From contig VXCM01000299.1 of the NCBI GenBank assembly GCA_014773175.1, positions 390,833 to 454,832 of the forward strand: 64,000 bases of DNA, given 5' to 3'. This document shows positions 39,050-51,900 of the stretch, one piece after another. The stretch is from Lucifuga dentata (taxonomy: Eukaryota > Chordata > Actinopteri > Ophidiiformes > Bythitidae). A program made the translations under genes and the position numbers. Each line of letters begins with the position of its first letter. Position 1 is the stretch's first letter. A model generated the notes under the pieces. That model was not told where the DNA came from, did not search any database, and saw only the letters and a list, made by a program, of their open reading frames with translations.

Positions 39050-42000
39050 ATGTCGAAAGTTGTCAGCAACAAGGAGAAGAAATCTTTCAGCAAGAAGCTC
39101 TTCCGGAGGAGCTCGGTGCGCTCCGTGGGGAGCTTTATGAACAGAGTTCTCCGGACTCTTTCGACTCTGTCTCATTTCGGCACCGAGGAGCAGGCCGCCG
39201 AGGATGAGAAGGACGACGCAGCTTTAATCCCAGCCACCACCGGGTGCTCGGTACAGTCCGACGATAGCGACTGCGGCGGCTTCCCCTTCGGCGACAAGGT
39301 GCCGGGTGTCTCCGGACTCAAGAACCATGGAAACACCTGCTTCATGAACGCGATCCTGCAGTGCCTGAGCAACACGGAGCTCTTCGCGGAGTATCTGGCT
39401 CTGGAGCAGTTCCGAGGAGGGGAGGCGACGAGTAACGAGAAGGCCAAATCTAACGGGGTGCTGGTTCAGAAGAAGGGTGCGCAGCAACAGCAGCATCAGC
39501 AGCATCAGCAGCAGCAGCAGCAGCAAGAGGCGGGCGAGGTGACCGAGCAGCTCTCCGGGCTCGTTCGGGCGCTGTGGACCTTCGAGTACACGCCTCAGCA
39601 CAGCCGCGACTTCAAGGTGCGCTTACATAACGATTCCAGCTAATTAACGAATCAAGGAGGGTTTTTCTAAAGCGTACATCTCACATTAACTTCCCCAAAA
39701 GACGCAAGGTATAGTTACATAACAAGGAAGACACACATTTTGTGCAAAGTTGCTCTATTTTATACCGAAGAAAGTGTTTGTCTGAATAAAACAAGCACAT
39801 ATATGCTTAGATTTGTTCATTTTTGCTTACTACGTATACTATTTATTTTAGTTATTCTTTGAGGACCAGTGAGCCCTTTAAAAAAAAAAAAAAAATTCTT
39901 TCTAGTTTTTTTTTACCACTACGTCACTGGATTATAATGCTCAAGTGAACATCCAAAAATGTTGCTTGAGAGACCACTTGAAGCAGTGGTTCTCAAACTG
40001 GGAGGCACACCCTGAAGGGTGCAGAAGCAGGATTTTCTCTATGGACGTGAGGGGTGCCTCATTAAGGACCAGACTGATAGTTTTGCATGTTTGAGCCCAA
40101 TGTATACAACCACATGTTGACAACCATTTCACAAAACTGAGTGGTAAATATTTAAATTGTTTTTCCTACCTTCCAGACTGCCATTGGTTTGAGTTCATTC
40201 CAGCACACTATATAAATCAATTTTCAGAGACTTGAAACGTGCTTGAAATAGGTAATCCATCACAGCAAACATGACATCTTTTACATTTTTTTTTACAGAG
40301 AAATTCCCTTCTACATTCAGACATACATGTTGGCAGGAGAAACAGTAAATTTAAAGCTGGGTGCACATCTGAATATTTAATTTTGAATGAGTAGGGGATT
40401 TGGCAAAAGAACGGGAAAACTAAAATACAGTTTTATGTTTTGGAAAAGTGGTTGTCCCTACTTAACGTGTAACGTAATGTAACATATGTGTGTATTTACT
40501 GGGCTTAAACATGCAAAATCACTGGTATGGTCCTTTATCCTTGCAGTATACCTTGAGCCACCTGAATTCTTCACTTTGTTGCTGCAACTCAAAGTTCAAC
40601 AAAATTAAATTCTGGTTGAATGGGGCTGGGAGTGGAAATAAAGTTGAATGAATCGGTGGGAGCAATAAGTTGACATAATGCTTTTACGTTAGGCTAAATG
40701 TTCAGTTGGCAAGATTATATTAATCTATAATTAATTAATTATATTAATTAATTAATTATATTAAAATGGTCAGATGTTTGACAGGAATGAAAAGAAAAAC
40801 AGGCAATGCTTCCTAGACAAATGGGTCAGCTGATGGTAATCATTCAAAAGTGACATTAAGCTAATATGACAAATCCTATCCTGCTGTCAAGAGGAGGAGA
40901 GTCTGATCAAAATGAAACACATGCAAAACACGGGATGTTAAAATAAATTAGCTACTGGGACAATTTAAAGGAATAATCTGACCTTTAAATCTACAGACAA
41001 AACAACAACTATAGCTAAGCCTTTAATGTTATCTGGTTTGTTTACATCAGGAGTAAAGCATGCCTTTATTTTCAATTATTTGACAAACCTGAAATGCTGA
41101 TTTTTCATAATTATGAGAAAATCTTCAGTTCTGTATGTGACTTTATCTCAAATTTAGGCGTGGGACTGTCACAAACCTCCTTCGTTTGTCAGGAAAATTG
41201 CTGGTAAGATCACGTGACACGATGATTATGTGCCAGCCTTAAATGACTGTTTGATTGTCAACAGCTTTAAACTCTTATGACAGTTATAATTTCGTCAAAA
41301 TGTCTAATGCAGAAACTAAATCCAAGCTACTTTCTATCCTGTCATCAAGAACCACTGTATTTTTTCACAGCAGGAATACATTTTTTTAAATGTGCCTTTT
41401 TCTGTCTGATAACCTATTTTTTCTGTTTCGCGAGTTTAAAATACGGAAAGAAGAAAGACAGAATTGAACGGGAACATACGACACAGCGCTCATTCTTGAA
41501 AGCGTTACTATTTCTGTCCACAGCCAGAGTACAAAGTGTCTGATTGGACATAGACTAAGCTCTTCTGAGTGTGAGTCCTGGTAGGGAAGTACAGTACAAC
41601 CCTGAACATTTTGTTGAAGAACATTTGATAAATTTAGTGTCAAATTTAGTGTCAAATTTGCAATGCAGTATTCTGTCAGCCTATCCAAAAACTTATAGGC
41701 TCAGTGATTAGGTCTTTGATTAGGTCTTTGATTAGGTCTTGTGTACATACAGAACTAGAATAAATCCAAAATCATTCCTTTTATAAATGATAGTGTATAC
41801 AATATGCTTCTAATATCCCCCAAAAATAAAGCACTGGCTGGATTGCAAGTACTCCCATTTATCTTTTCAGATTGTCAAATTGTAGCAACATCTCCTCTTA
41901 TACCTTCACATTGTCTTAAAGGACATACCGATCATGCATGTTTGAGCCCAATCTATATAACCTGCATGTATGTTATATTGGTGACAATTTCCAAAACATA

Positions 42001-45000
42001 CAACTGTATTTTAGTTCCTGTTATTTTTTTTCAAATCCCTAATCTTTCAAAATCAGGTGTTCAGGTGATACACCCTCCTCAAAATTCAACACTTCGCCTA
42101 CTAACATTTATGCACGATTGTACTGTAGAAGAGATGCTCATTTTAGTTTCTCGATAAAAAGCCGTCTTCTCTTGGGACTATATTTCCTGGCGGAGACTTA
42201 CATTGTCGTGTTGGATCAGTCAAAAAAGTTACTTCGACAAAAAAATAACCAAACCAGTGTTGTTTGCTGTGATGGATTATGTCTCTCAAGCATGTTTAAA
42301 GTCTCTACAAGTTGATTTTGATAGCATAATGGAATGAACTGAAACCTATGGCAGTCTGGAATGTAGAAAAAAAAATCTAAAATTTACTGCTCAAGTAGTA
42401 TATTTTGGGAAATGGTTTTGTCAGTAACGTAACATATATGTGGATTGTATATATTGGGCTCAAACATGTAGGATTGAGGTATATTCCTTTAATGGTTTTA
42501 TGTAGTCCCAATGTCCTTCCTAATTTACAGCGTCCAGCCTACTATTACTAAAAGGTGTCAAATTCGTATGCCATATCAACAACAAAAGTTATTAATTGTA
42601 AAAACAAATTTCAATTGATGCAGGTTTTTATTTTTTTCCAGTTTTGCCTCGATCACTGCAGTAAAACGACTCTTCTATGATTGACATCGTCTTATTTTGA
42701 AAAATAGAGCAGTGTATTGTGCTTCTGATACCAACTAGGTGGCAGAAAAAGATATTTGCATTTGACAACAGCGAAGATGTACAATGATGTACAGGGTGCA
42801 GAAAAACCAAAATGTACTGTCATTATACGAGGACACATGGTTGAAGGAGGAGGTCTGCAAAAGAAGCAAAACATTTCCATGATTAGGGTAAATTACCAGA
42901 ATTTTTTTTTTTTTACTTTATTGGTTCAGACCACAAATATGAGCCTAAATTGATTGATTCGGAAGACATCAGTAATAATAACACAAGGAAATCATCTGCT
43001 GTGTCCATTTTCTTTCAGAAGTGATTGATCTGAGGATTATGTTGCTATCCACCATCCAAGACTGCCTAAGAGCAAAATCTACTCTGAATGATTGGATATG
43101 GCTGCCATCTGTGAAAAGCGACTCTTAATTTGACAAAATGACCAGTCAGTCAAATTATTGGCTGACAAAATGTACAGACCTTTTACAGACTAAGTCCTCA
43201 TTATGCTGAAAATCTATCCTGTGACCACAGATCACATGATTGGGAAAGAAATATTAATATCCTCAAAATGAGCATCTAACAAATCATATATTTATATATC
43301 AGGTAATTTGTGGTAAAAACGCTGTAATTCCTCCTGAATAGTCAGTGTTAGTTGGGAATATCAGGGCTTGTTTTTCCAACTTTCTGATATAATAATCCAT
43401 CAAAATCATCAGCTTTTTCAGATTTTGTCTCACAAATTTAGGTTTAACATAGGTTTTATTATTTAAGATGACTGTAAAGCAACAGTTACAATTAACTTTA
43501 AGGCAAGTTTGCTGCTTTGTATTTGTTAAAACTAATTTGCACACCAAAGTATGCAAATAAATTTTTACTTTGCCATCCTTTTGTAGCACAAAATGTTAAA
43601 AATTGCTCATCTGACCCTTTATTTATCTGGGTATAGAACATCATCTGATATATTACCAGAAAGTATAAGAACCAGAATATTCTTAAGTTCACTTTGTTCA
43701 CCAGCTTGAGAGGAGAAGACGACTGTTCTTAGGACACTTTATTTGTGTTGCTTCAAAGAGACAAAGAAATCAGAAAAAATATTCATCATTCATTTTTAAT
43801 CCACATATCACTCAATTTCTAAATCTCAGGTACAGATGGAAAGCTCACTCCTATTTTTTTTTTTTGCACCATATTCTGTATATGTTGCTGAAGCTACCTT
43901 GGATAAACAGGAAGGGTGTCCCATGGGGCTGACAGGGAGCACATGGTGTTCAGTCCCATCATATCTTTGACCTTGTGTGACATTTGATAGCCAACGAGCA
44001 GAGGTGACTTTCCCTCTGCCAGCCTGGGTGGCTCGGTAGAGTACACGTTGTTGTCATCTCCGATAGCATTGTCAAGGAGGTTAGCCGTCGATCTCCGGCC
44101 TGCGTTCTGGTTTTAAAAAGCTTCTCCACGCCTCCCTCACCATAACCACCACCTGACCTCTGCTGACCTTTAGGATTGTGCTGATCATCATTCTGGACAA
44201 ACTTGCTGAATATTTTATGATGAGACAATGTTGAAGAAAAGGATCTGATCGTGATTCCACAATAACAACAAAAAAACCTTTCTGTTTTAGCAGCCATCCA
44301 TTAAAAGCTAATTTTTTTTGTGTTGTGTTGTAGAATGTGGTATCGAAGAGCGCCCTTCAGTTCAGGGGAAACTCCCAGCACGACGCCCAGGAATTCCTCC
44401 TGTGGTTGCTGGATAGAGTTCATGAAGACCTGAATAACATCGTTCACCCTGACAGCAGACCACCCAGGAAGGTAAACAGCAACTCAGAACACACACCTCA
44501 GAACACACACCTCAACTGCACTGCAGTATGAGTATAACTTACATATCTAAGGATTTTTTTTTTTTTTATCCTTTGGCAGATGTTATGAATATTCTCATAT
44601 GCTATAAACTTCACTCTTGGTTACTGCTGATGTAATTTTACATGCATTATCTTGTGCGTGCTTGCCATGGGAATTTCATAAATGATTTTACAGCCTCTTT
44701 AATGCTTTTTCAGCCTCCAGTAGAAGTTGAAACTGCACCTGAAGGATCTCCACTACCAGCAGCAGGCTCTTTTGTACAGGAGCTGTTTCAGGCACAATAC
44801 AGGTGAAACATTCAACCTACAGTTTTAATTTGACACGTTTTACATTACTGCTAACTGTGCTGATGTGCTTTAGATTTTGTTGATTGTTCATACTTGCCAG
44901 GTAGCCATTGGTTTTCATTCATTCCGTAGCAGATTGTGTAGAATAATACAGACTAGCCCTTTAAAATCAAGGAAGGCGTTGGGATAAATGAGTGACACCT

Positions 45001-45947
45001 GTGATTGGAGGTGAGGAGGAAAACAAACCACAGTGAAGGAGAACAGCAGGGATGAAATACTAGATATTTAGACTTTAATCGAGTTTGTGTAAATATGTAT
45101 CTACTTAGAAAAATGTAGTTTGTGTATGAACAACCACCGAATTTTAAAAAAATCCTTGATCAGCCAGGTGTTGCAGCTGAAAAGTGATTCAGGTCTCATG
45201 CCTTGTCCACCCTGTTGGCTTCATGTTTCCTCCTCGCCATTCAAACTCAAACTCTCTCCAAGCTCAGCGTCCTTCTCCTCAGCTGGAAGAGAACTAACGG
45301 CGTTTTCATACCGACGTGGTTTCTTCCTGTTCTGTTGAAGGTCGTTTCCCCACATGGTACAGTTTGTTTGGGCGTATCTGAACTCAGCAATCGCACTGTG
45401 TGGAACAAAACAACCATGTGTGTTTTGTTTCTTATGTTATTTGATATCCTTAACATCTCTCTGACTTATTTTTATTAATCTGATTACTTCAGTAAGAGAT
45501 GATGCAACTATCGACCTGCTTTTGTAGCAGTGTTTTTTTTTAATCCCTTTTATTTTTTAAATTTCTAAACTTAACAACAAACAATAATAATATAAGGCAA
45601 ATATTTACAAACAATATACACCCCGTGCATAAGAAAGGAAAAATAATTAAATAACTAAGTAAGTAAGTAAGTAAATAAATAAATCAGCAGGGCAGCAGCT
45701 CAACTGAATTAGAAATTCAATTACATAAAAGCCTTAATTATAGCAGAATTCAAAAAAGAACCATAAAAAAATACTGGTATTCAAAAAATCAACACAGCTT
45801 CAAATATACCATGAATGGTTTCCAAACCTTGTTGAAGTAATCTAATCTATCATTCTGCAAATATCTTTCCAGGTGATAAATATTAGTTAGTTCATCAGTC
45901 CATTGTTTAGATGTGGGGACTTCCTTCTTTTTCTAATATCTGAGAAT

Positions 45948-45992
<45 letters not shown>

Positions 45993-48900
45993 NGAATTAT
46001 TAGAATTGGATCTGGTTCAATATGTGTTCCAAACATTTCAGAAAAAATTCCAAACATGTTAAACCAATATTTTACCATTTTGGAACAAAGAGCAAAACTA
46101 TGAAGTAAATTTGCTTCTTTCACACTGCATTTTTCACAAAATGAAGATATGGTCGAAAATATCTTATTTAGTTTAGTTTTAGAATGGTGCAATCTGTGAA
46201 TGACTTTGTAGCAGTGTTTGCAATCCATGAATTGCGATTCAGTGTGGATGTTTCCCTTCCTTACCACTGAAATGACACTTCAAATGATACTCTAATAATA
46301 TTACAGTTACATTAATTCATTTTAATTATGCTTATGTGCAGGTCCTCCCTGACTTGCCCTCACTGCCAGAAACAGAGCAACACCTTTGATCCTTTCCTCT
46401 GCATCTCACTGCCAATCCCGGTACCTCACACACGGTAAGGATACGACAATATCTGCTCTCGCTGAATTTGACTTTAAATGAGTGTCAGACCCAACACTGA
46501 TAAACAAACTGTGGAAGATCTGACAACAGAATGCTAAAATTGGAAAATTCTTTGAAATACGTCTGAAGCAGCCAGTTTGTTTCTTTTTATGTGTTCCAGG
46601 CCCCTTAATGTGACAGTGGTGTACCAAGGAAAGTGCTCTAACTGTATGAGAGTTGGGGTGGCCGTCCCGCTGTCTGGCATGGTGTCCAGGCTGAGACAAG
46701 CTGTGGCTCAAGAGACCAAAATCCCTGCTCAACAGGTAACGTCTTATGTAAAACTTCCATCTCTGAGTCCATGAATATATCAGAATATATCCAAATAAAG
46801 TCCCTTATAGGACCATAATGGTGGTTTTACATGTTTGAGCCCAACATATATATATAACCCACATATATGTTGCGTTACTGGCAACCATTTTCCAAAACAT
46901 GCTATGGAGCAATAAATCTACAATTGTTTTTCTTACCTTCCAGATTGCGATTGAATTCGGTTCATTTCAGTGTGCTGTTAAAATCAATTTGTAGAGGCTT
47001 GAGAGATGCTGGAGATAAGTAATCCATCACAGTGAAAACATCTATTAATTTTTTTTTCGAAGTATATTTATTTAACTGATCCAACACAGAGCTGCATGGA
47101 TGAAAATGTATGTCTCCGCCATAGAATATACTCCCAGGAGAAGACTGCTTTTACAGCGAAATTAAAAACCCATCCCTTCTACATTCGGATGTACGTGTTA
47201 GAATGCTAAAGATTGAATTTTGAGATGGGTGTATCACCTGAACATTTGAGTTTGAAAGATTAAGGGATTTGGTAAAGTAACAGGAAAGCTAAAATTCGGT
47301 TTTATGTTGTGGAAAGTGGTTGTAAGTAACGTAAAGTGTATGCAGGTACTATTTATCGAGCTTAAACATACAAAATCAAATCATACAAAATACAAGATTG
47401 GTATGATCCTTTTAGGCTAATATGTGCTGCTCTGAACAAACTGGATGGAGGAGTATTCTGAGTGACTTGTTGGTTAATTTTGACTCTTATTTGCATTTTT
47501 GGACCTTGGAATTGACTTAATTGCATCTATGTGCAGATTGTGCTCACTGAAATGTACTACGACGGCTTCCACCGCTCCTTCTGCGACGACGACGACGACC
47601 TTGAAATTATCCAGGAGAGCGACTCCATCTTTGCCTTTGAAACACCTGAGCTTTTCAGACCAGAGCAGATCCGTTCAAAGCGAGGCGGTACAACATCCTG
47701 TTTATTCTCCCTGAAATTAGTTTAGCTTTTTGTCTTATTAGGCCTGTAGGAGTCTAGATTAGATTAGAAACGGATTAAAATTGAACAAATGCTTTATTCA
47801 GGAAGCTGCTACACCGACTGAATGCTGTGTGGGATTGGTGTTTGGTGCAGCATACAGGATGGGATGTGGTTTTTGGTTTTATCCATTTTATATCTCTAAC
47901 TTTACGTGTGTGTTTGTGTGTGAATCACAGGGAGCCCACATGCAAATCTGAACCAGAACAATTTGAAGTATGGCACAGATAATAACAGGATATCTACACA
48001 GATACAAGAGCCTACAACCCCACCTCTGAGTCCTAACAAGAATACTGGCCAGGCTGAGAAGATTGTCCTGTTGGTGTGTAACAGAGCCTGTGCAGGACAG
48101 CAGGGACGCAGGTACGTAAAGGATGCAGGTGATTTTGCATGTTTAACCCCAGTAAAGACTACCTGCATACTCATTACATTAGACATGACAACCATTTTCT
48201 AAAACATTAAAATTCTATTTTTGTTTTCCTGTTAATTTGCCAAATCAAATAACCTTTCAAAATCAAATGCTCATCCACCTACTTCAATGTTTCGCCTGCT
48301 AACATGTACGTCTCATTGTAGAAGGGACAGTCGTTTTTTTATTTCTCAGTAAAAGTTGTATTTGCTGGTGGAGATGTACATTATCTTCTGTGCAGCTCCA
48401 TGTTGGTCCAGTTAAATAAAGTTACTTTGATTAAAAAATTTAATAGACGCCATGTTCGCTGTAACAGACTACTCATCATAAGCACATTGTAAGCCTCTAC
48501 AGTTGATTTTTATAGCTTGCTAGAATTAACTGAAAGCAACGGCAGTCTGGAAGGCAGGAAAAACAATTCTAACATTTACAGCTCCAGTAGTATGTTTTGG
48601 GAAATGGTTCTCAGTAACGCAACATGTATATGGCTTTTATATATTGGGCTCAAACATGCAAAACCACCGGTATGGTCCTTTAAACATCATCCCAAAGAAA
48701 TAATGAAAACCGAACCTTTTCAAAAAGACTTTGTTGCGTCGTAACTACTCCAGGTTTGGCAATCCGTTTATGCTGTATTTGGAGCGTACAGTGACATGGG
48801 ATGTACTTCAGAAAGAGATCCTGGAGAAGATGCGACATTTTTTACGCCCTGGAGTCCTTGTGCAGGTAAACACACACACACTTATCTACACAAACTTATG

Positions 48901-51900
48901 AATTTTGAATATCTGGTAACATGGATAACTGTAATATTCTATGATGGTCTGTAGGTGGGGCCCTTCAGTTTGCGTGTGGTTGGAGTGGTTGGAATCACAT
49001 ACCTTTTGCCTCAAGAGGAGCAGCCACTCTGCCATCCCTCTGTGGAAAGGTAATGTCATTTATCACCACCAGGGGGTAATCATTGACCAGTGCTGTAAAT
49101 CCCTCAGTGTGTTTAAATCCATTGGTTGCTGCTTGAAGAGCAGCAGTGTGTAGGCTGATACAGTACTTTGGAGGTATTGATGTTAAAACATTTACAGAAA
49201 TACATAAAAGCTTCTTTGAATTTTATAGATTTTATGTTTATTTGAATTTTTTTCAAGCAGGGGACGACCTCGGTGAGTTTGAGATGGAAACGCAAAACAA
49301 AAGAGATTATTTCTTAATAATTTCATTGCTTAAATGTCATGTTACGGTATATCTACATTGCCACTGAACTAAAAAAGAACTAAAACTTTTTCAAATTTGG
49401 CATTTTATAAGTAAAATTGCCCTTTAAGTCAAGTAAGGTTTATTTTTACAACAGTGCCACATGATTTGTAACAGTGATAAATGTAAAAATACTCATATTT
49501 TCTGGATATGAACATCAGCTAGATGGCTAAAATAGAAAATGTAATGTGAAGTTTTGTTTATTATAGGGCATATAAGTCTTGTGGACCTGGAGGGCCACCT
49601 CACGTCAAAATTGTAGTGGAATGGGACAAGGAGACAAAAGACTAGTAAGTGAGATCTGTGAAGTGCTTAAACTTCAATCACACGCTCTACTTTTTAATGT
49701 CTTTAGATGCGGTGTGGCATGTTCATGGAATTTCTGTGTGATGGCTGTAACCTTTTTGCCTTGTAATATCTGCAGTCTGTTCAAACGGACTGAGGATGAA
49801 TACATCCCCGATGCTGAAAGCGTGCGTCAAATAAAGGAGCAGCACCTACAGCCTCAGACCTGCTCGCTCGCCCAGTGCTTTCAGCTCTACACCAAAGAGG
49901 AACAGGTGGGGTCATGATGCTGAAAAAATGTGTGTATTTGTGGAGGTTTTTGTTGAGAGCTGTTTCTTCATTTTACTGGAACAATCATGATTTTTGGGAC
50001 CAATACAGAATGGATGCCAGAGTAAGGCATCCATTCCACACTGGTTCCATTAAGCATCCACAGTGGAAATTTCACTCATAAGATGCCAGTGCAATGAGTC
50101 TTTTCTACCTTTTTTTTTTTTTTTTTNTTTTTTTTTTTTTTTTTAAGTATAATATTGTTTCAGTAATGTTGAAATACGAAACATGCTATACTGTTTCATC
50201 CAGCTCGCTCCTGATGATGCATGGCGATGTCCTCACTGCAAGCAGCTTCAGCAGGGCAGCATCAAGCTCAGTCTGTGGACTCTGCCAGACATACTCATAC
50301 TTCACCTAAAACGCTTTAGACAGGTACTGATGTAGACGTCCTGATCAATGAAGTTTCCATTTTATTCAGATCTCCCTTAGTAATGTTATATCTCAGTGTT
50401 ACGAATTTATACATATTGCTTTACATATTACTCATTAGGCAGCATAAGAAGTGAGGGTATTTCATACTTTACATGTTGTATTCTTCAGGATGGGGATCGA
50501 CGGATGAAGATGCAAAACATGGTGAAGTTCCCACTGACAGGCATGGACATGGCGCCCCATATAGTGAAGAGGAGCCAGAGCAGCTGGAGTCTACCCTCCC
50601 ACTGGTCACCATGGAGACGGCCTTATGGGATGGGCCGTGATCCTGAGGACTACCTTTATGACCTGTATGCTGTGTGTAACCATCATGGAACCATGCAGGG
50701 AGGACACTACACAGGTAACAAAGACATCTATTAACGTTTTTGTGATTTTGATTAATTTAATAAAAAACCTTGTCCTCTGTCTTGCAGCTCATTGTAAGAA
50801 CTCCATCGATGGACAGTGGTATTGCTTTGATGATAGCGATGTTCATGCCATCACTGAAGATGAAGTCTGCAAACAGACTGGGTACATTTTGTTTTATCAA
50901 AGACGTGCCACAATACCGTCGTGGTCTGCCAACAGTTCTGTGGGAGGTAATTTTTATTGCCATTGGGCTGTACAATTTCTTACACGTGTTTGCGTGTTCC
51001 ATTGTGCAAGTTCGACTACTCTGTGTTTCCCCTGCAGGATCCACCAGCTCGTCTCTGTGCGAGCACTGGATTAGTCGACTGATGGGTAGCCGTCCACCTA
51101 GTCAGGCTTCATCTGGTTCCTCAAGGCGCACCTCATTAGCCTCCCTCTCTGAGTCGGCAGAGTTTACCGGCGAACGGAGTGAAGATGATGGTGAGTGAGT
51201 CCATGCTGCATCAATTTGATTTTTAGTCAGAGCAACTGGCTTTTTTTTTTTTTTTTTTTTTTTTTTACTGGTGTTTTTTAAATTATACGGTTTGCTGAAT
51301 GGTTTTTTATGTCCTTCTTGAAGTGTGCAACTGAATGTGTTTTGATGTGTAGATCTTTTATGTAAACTCCTTTTATGTACACTGTAAAATGTGACAAGTT
51401 GATCTTACTTTAAAAAAAAAAAAAATCTAGGAAACCGATTGTCTTGAAAAGGGTAAGTAAATATAACCATATAGTCTTAAGTTCAAGTAGACATGAAGTA
51501 AACATAACTTAAAACTAATAGTTATATTTACTTACCTTTTTCAAGGCAATGTTTCCTAGATTTTTTAAAGTAAGATCAACTTGTCACATGTTACAGTGTA
51601 CAGGGGGACAAACTAATTTCTCCCCTGGGGATTAATAAAACTTACTTACTTACAGGATTTGACTTGATTTTGTTGCTGCCAAGGTGACAAATGTGATTTA
51701 TTTTCTCAGTAAATCAAAGAATAATTTGCATGTTTTCTGTCTGATTCTACTCAGCAGGATTATCATCCCGACAAGCAGTGAGAAGCATGCAAAGGCAGAC
51801 ATTCTCCTCACGGTCTTCCCTTGCCAGCCCTCTAGTGCTGAGTGAGAATGGCACCAAACCATCCTGGTCCCACTCGGCTAAGCTCCAACTCCGTTCTAAC

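Larger units (their letters stand above)
39617..44333 (+). other. usp31 intron 1
   Basis: A 4.7-kb intron, the largest in the gene. It contains two TTAA MITE copies (40062-40537 and 41916-42492), a short TTAATTAA-rich stretch near 40725-40765 and a triple 'gattaggtctt' repeat near 41710. No exon-like or RNA-gene signal seen. Confidence 0.7.

Noticed and set aside
44890..44965. Possible further fragment of the TTAA MITE ('gccattggttttcattcatt')
   Set aside because: Similarity is short and the ends are missing; too weak to count as a copy.
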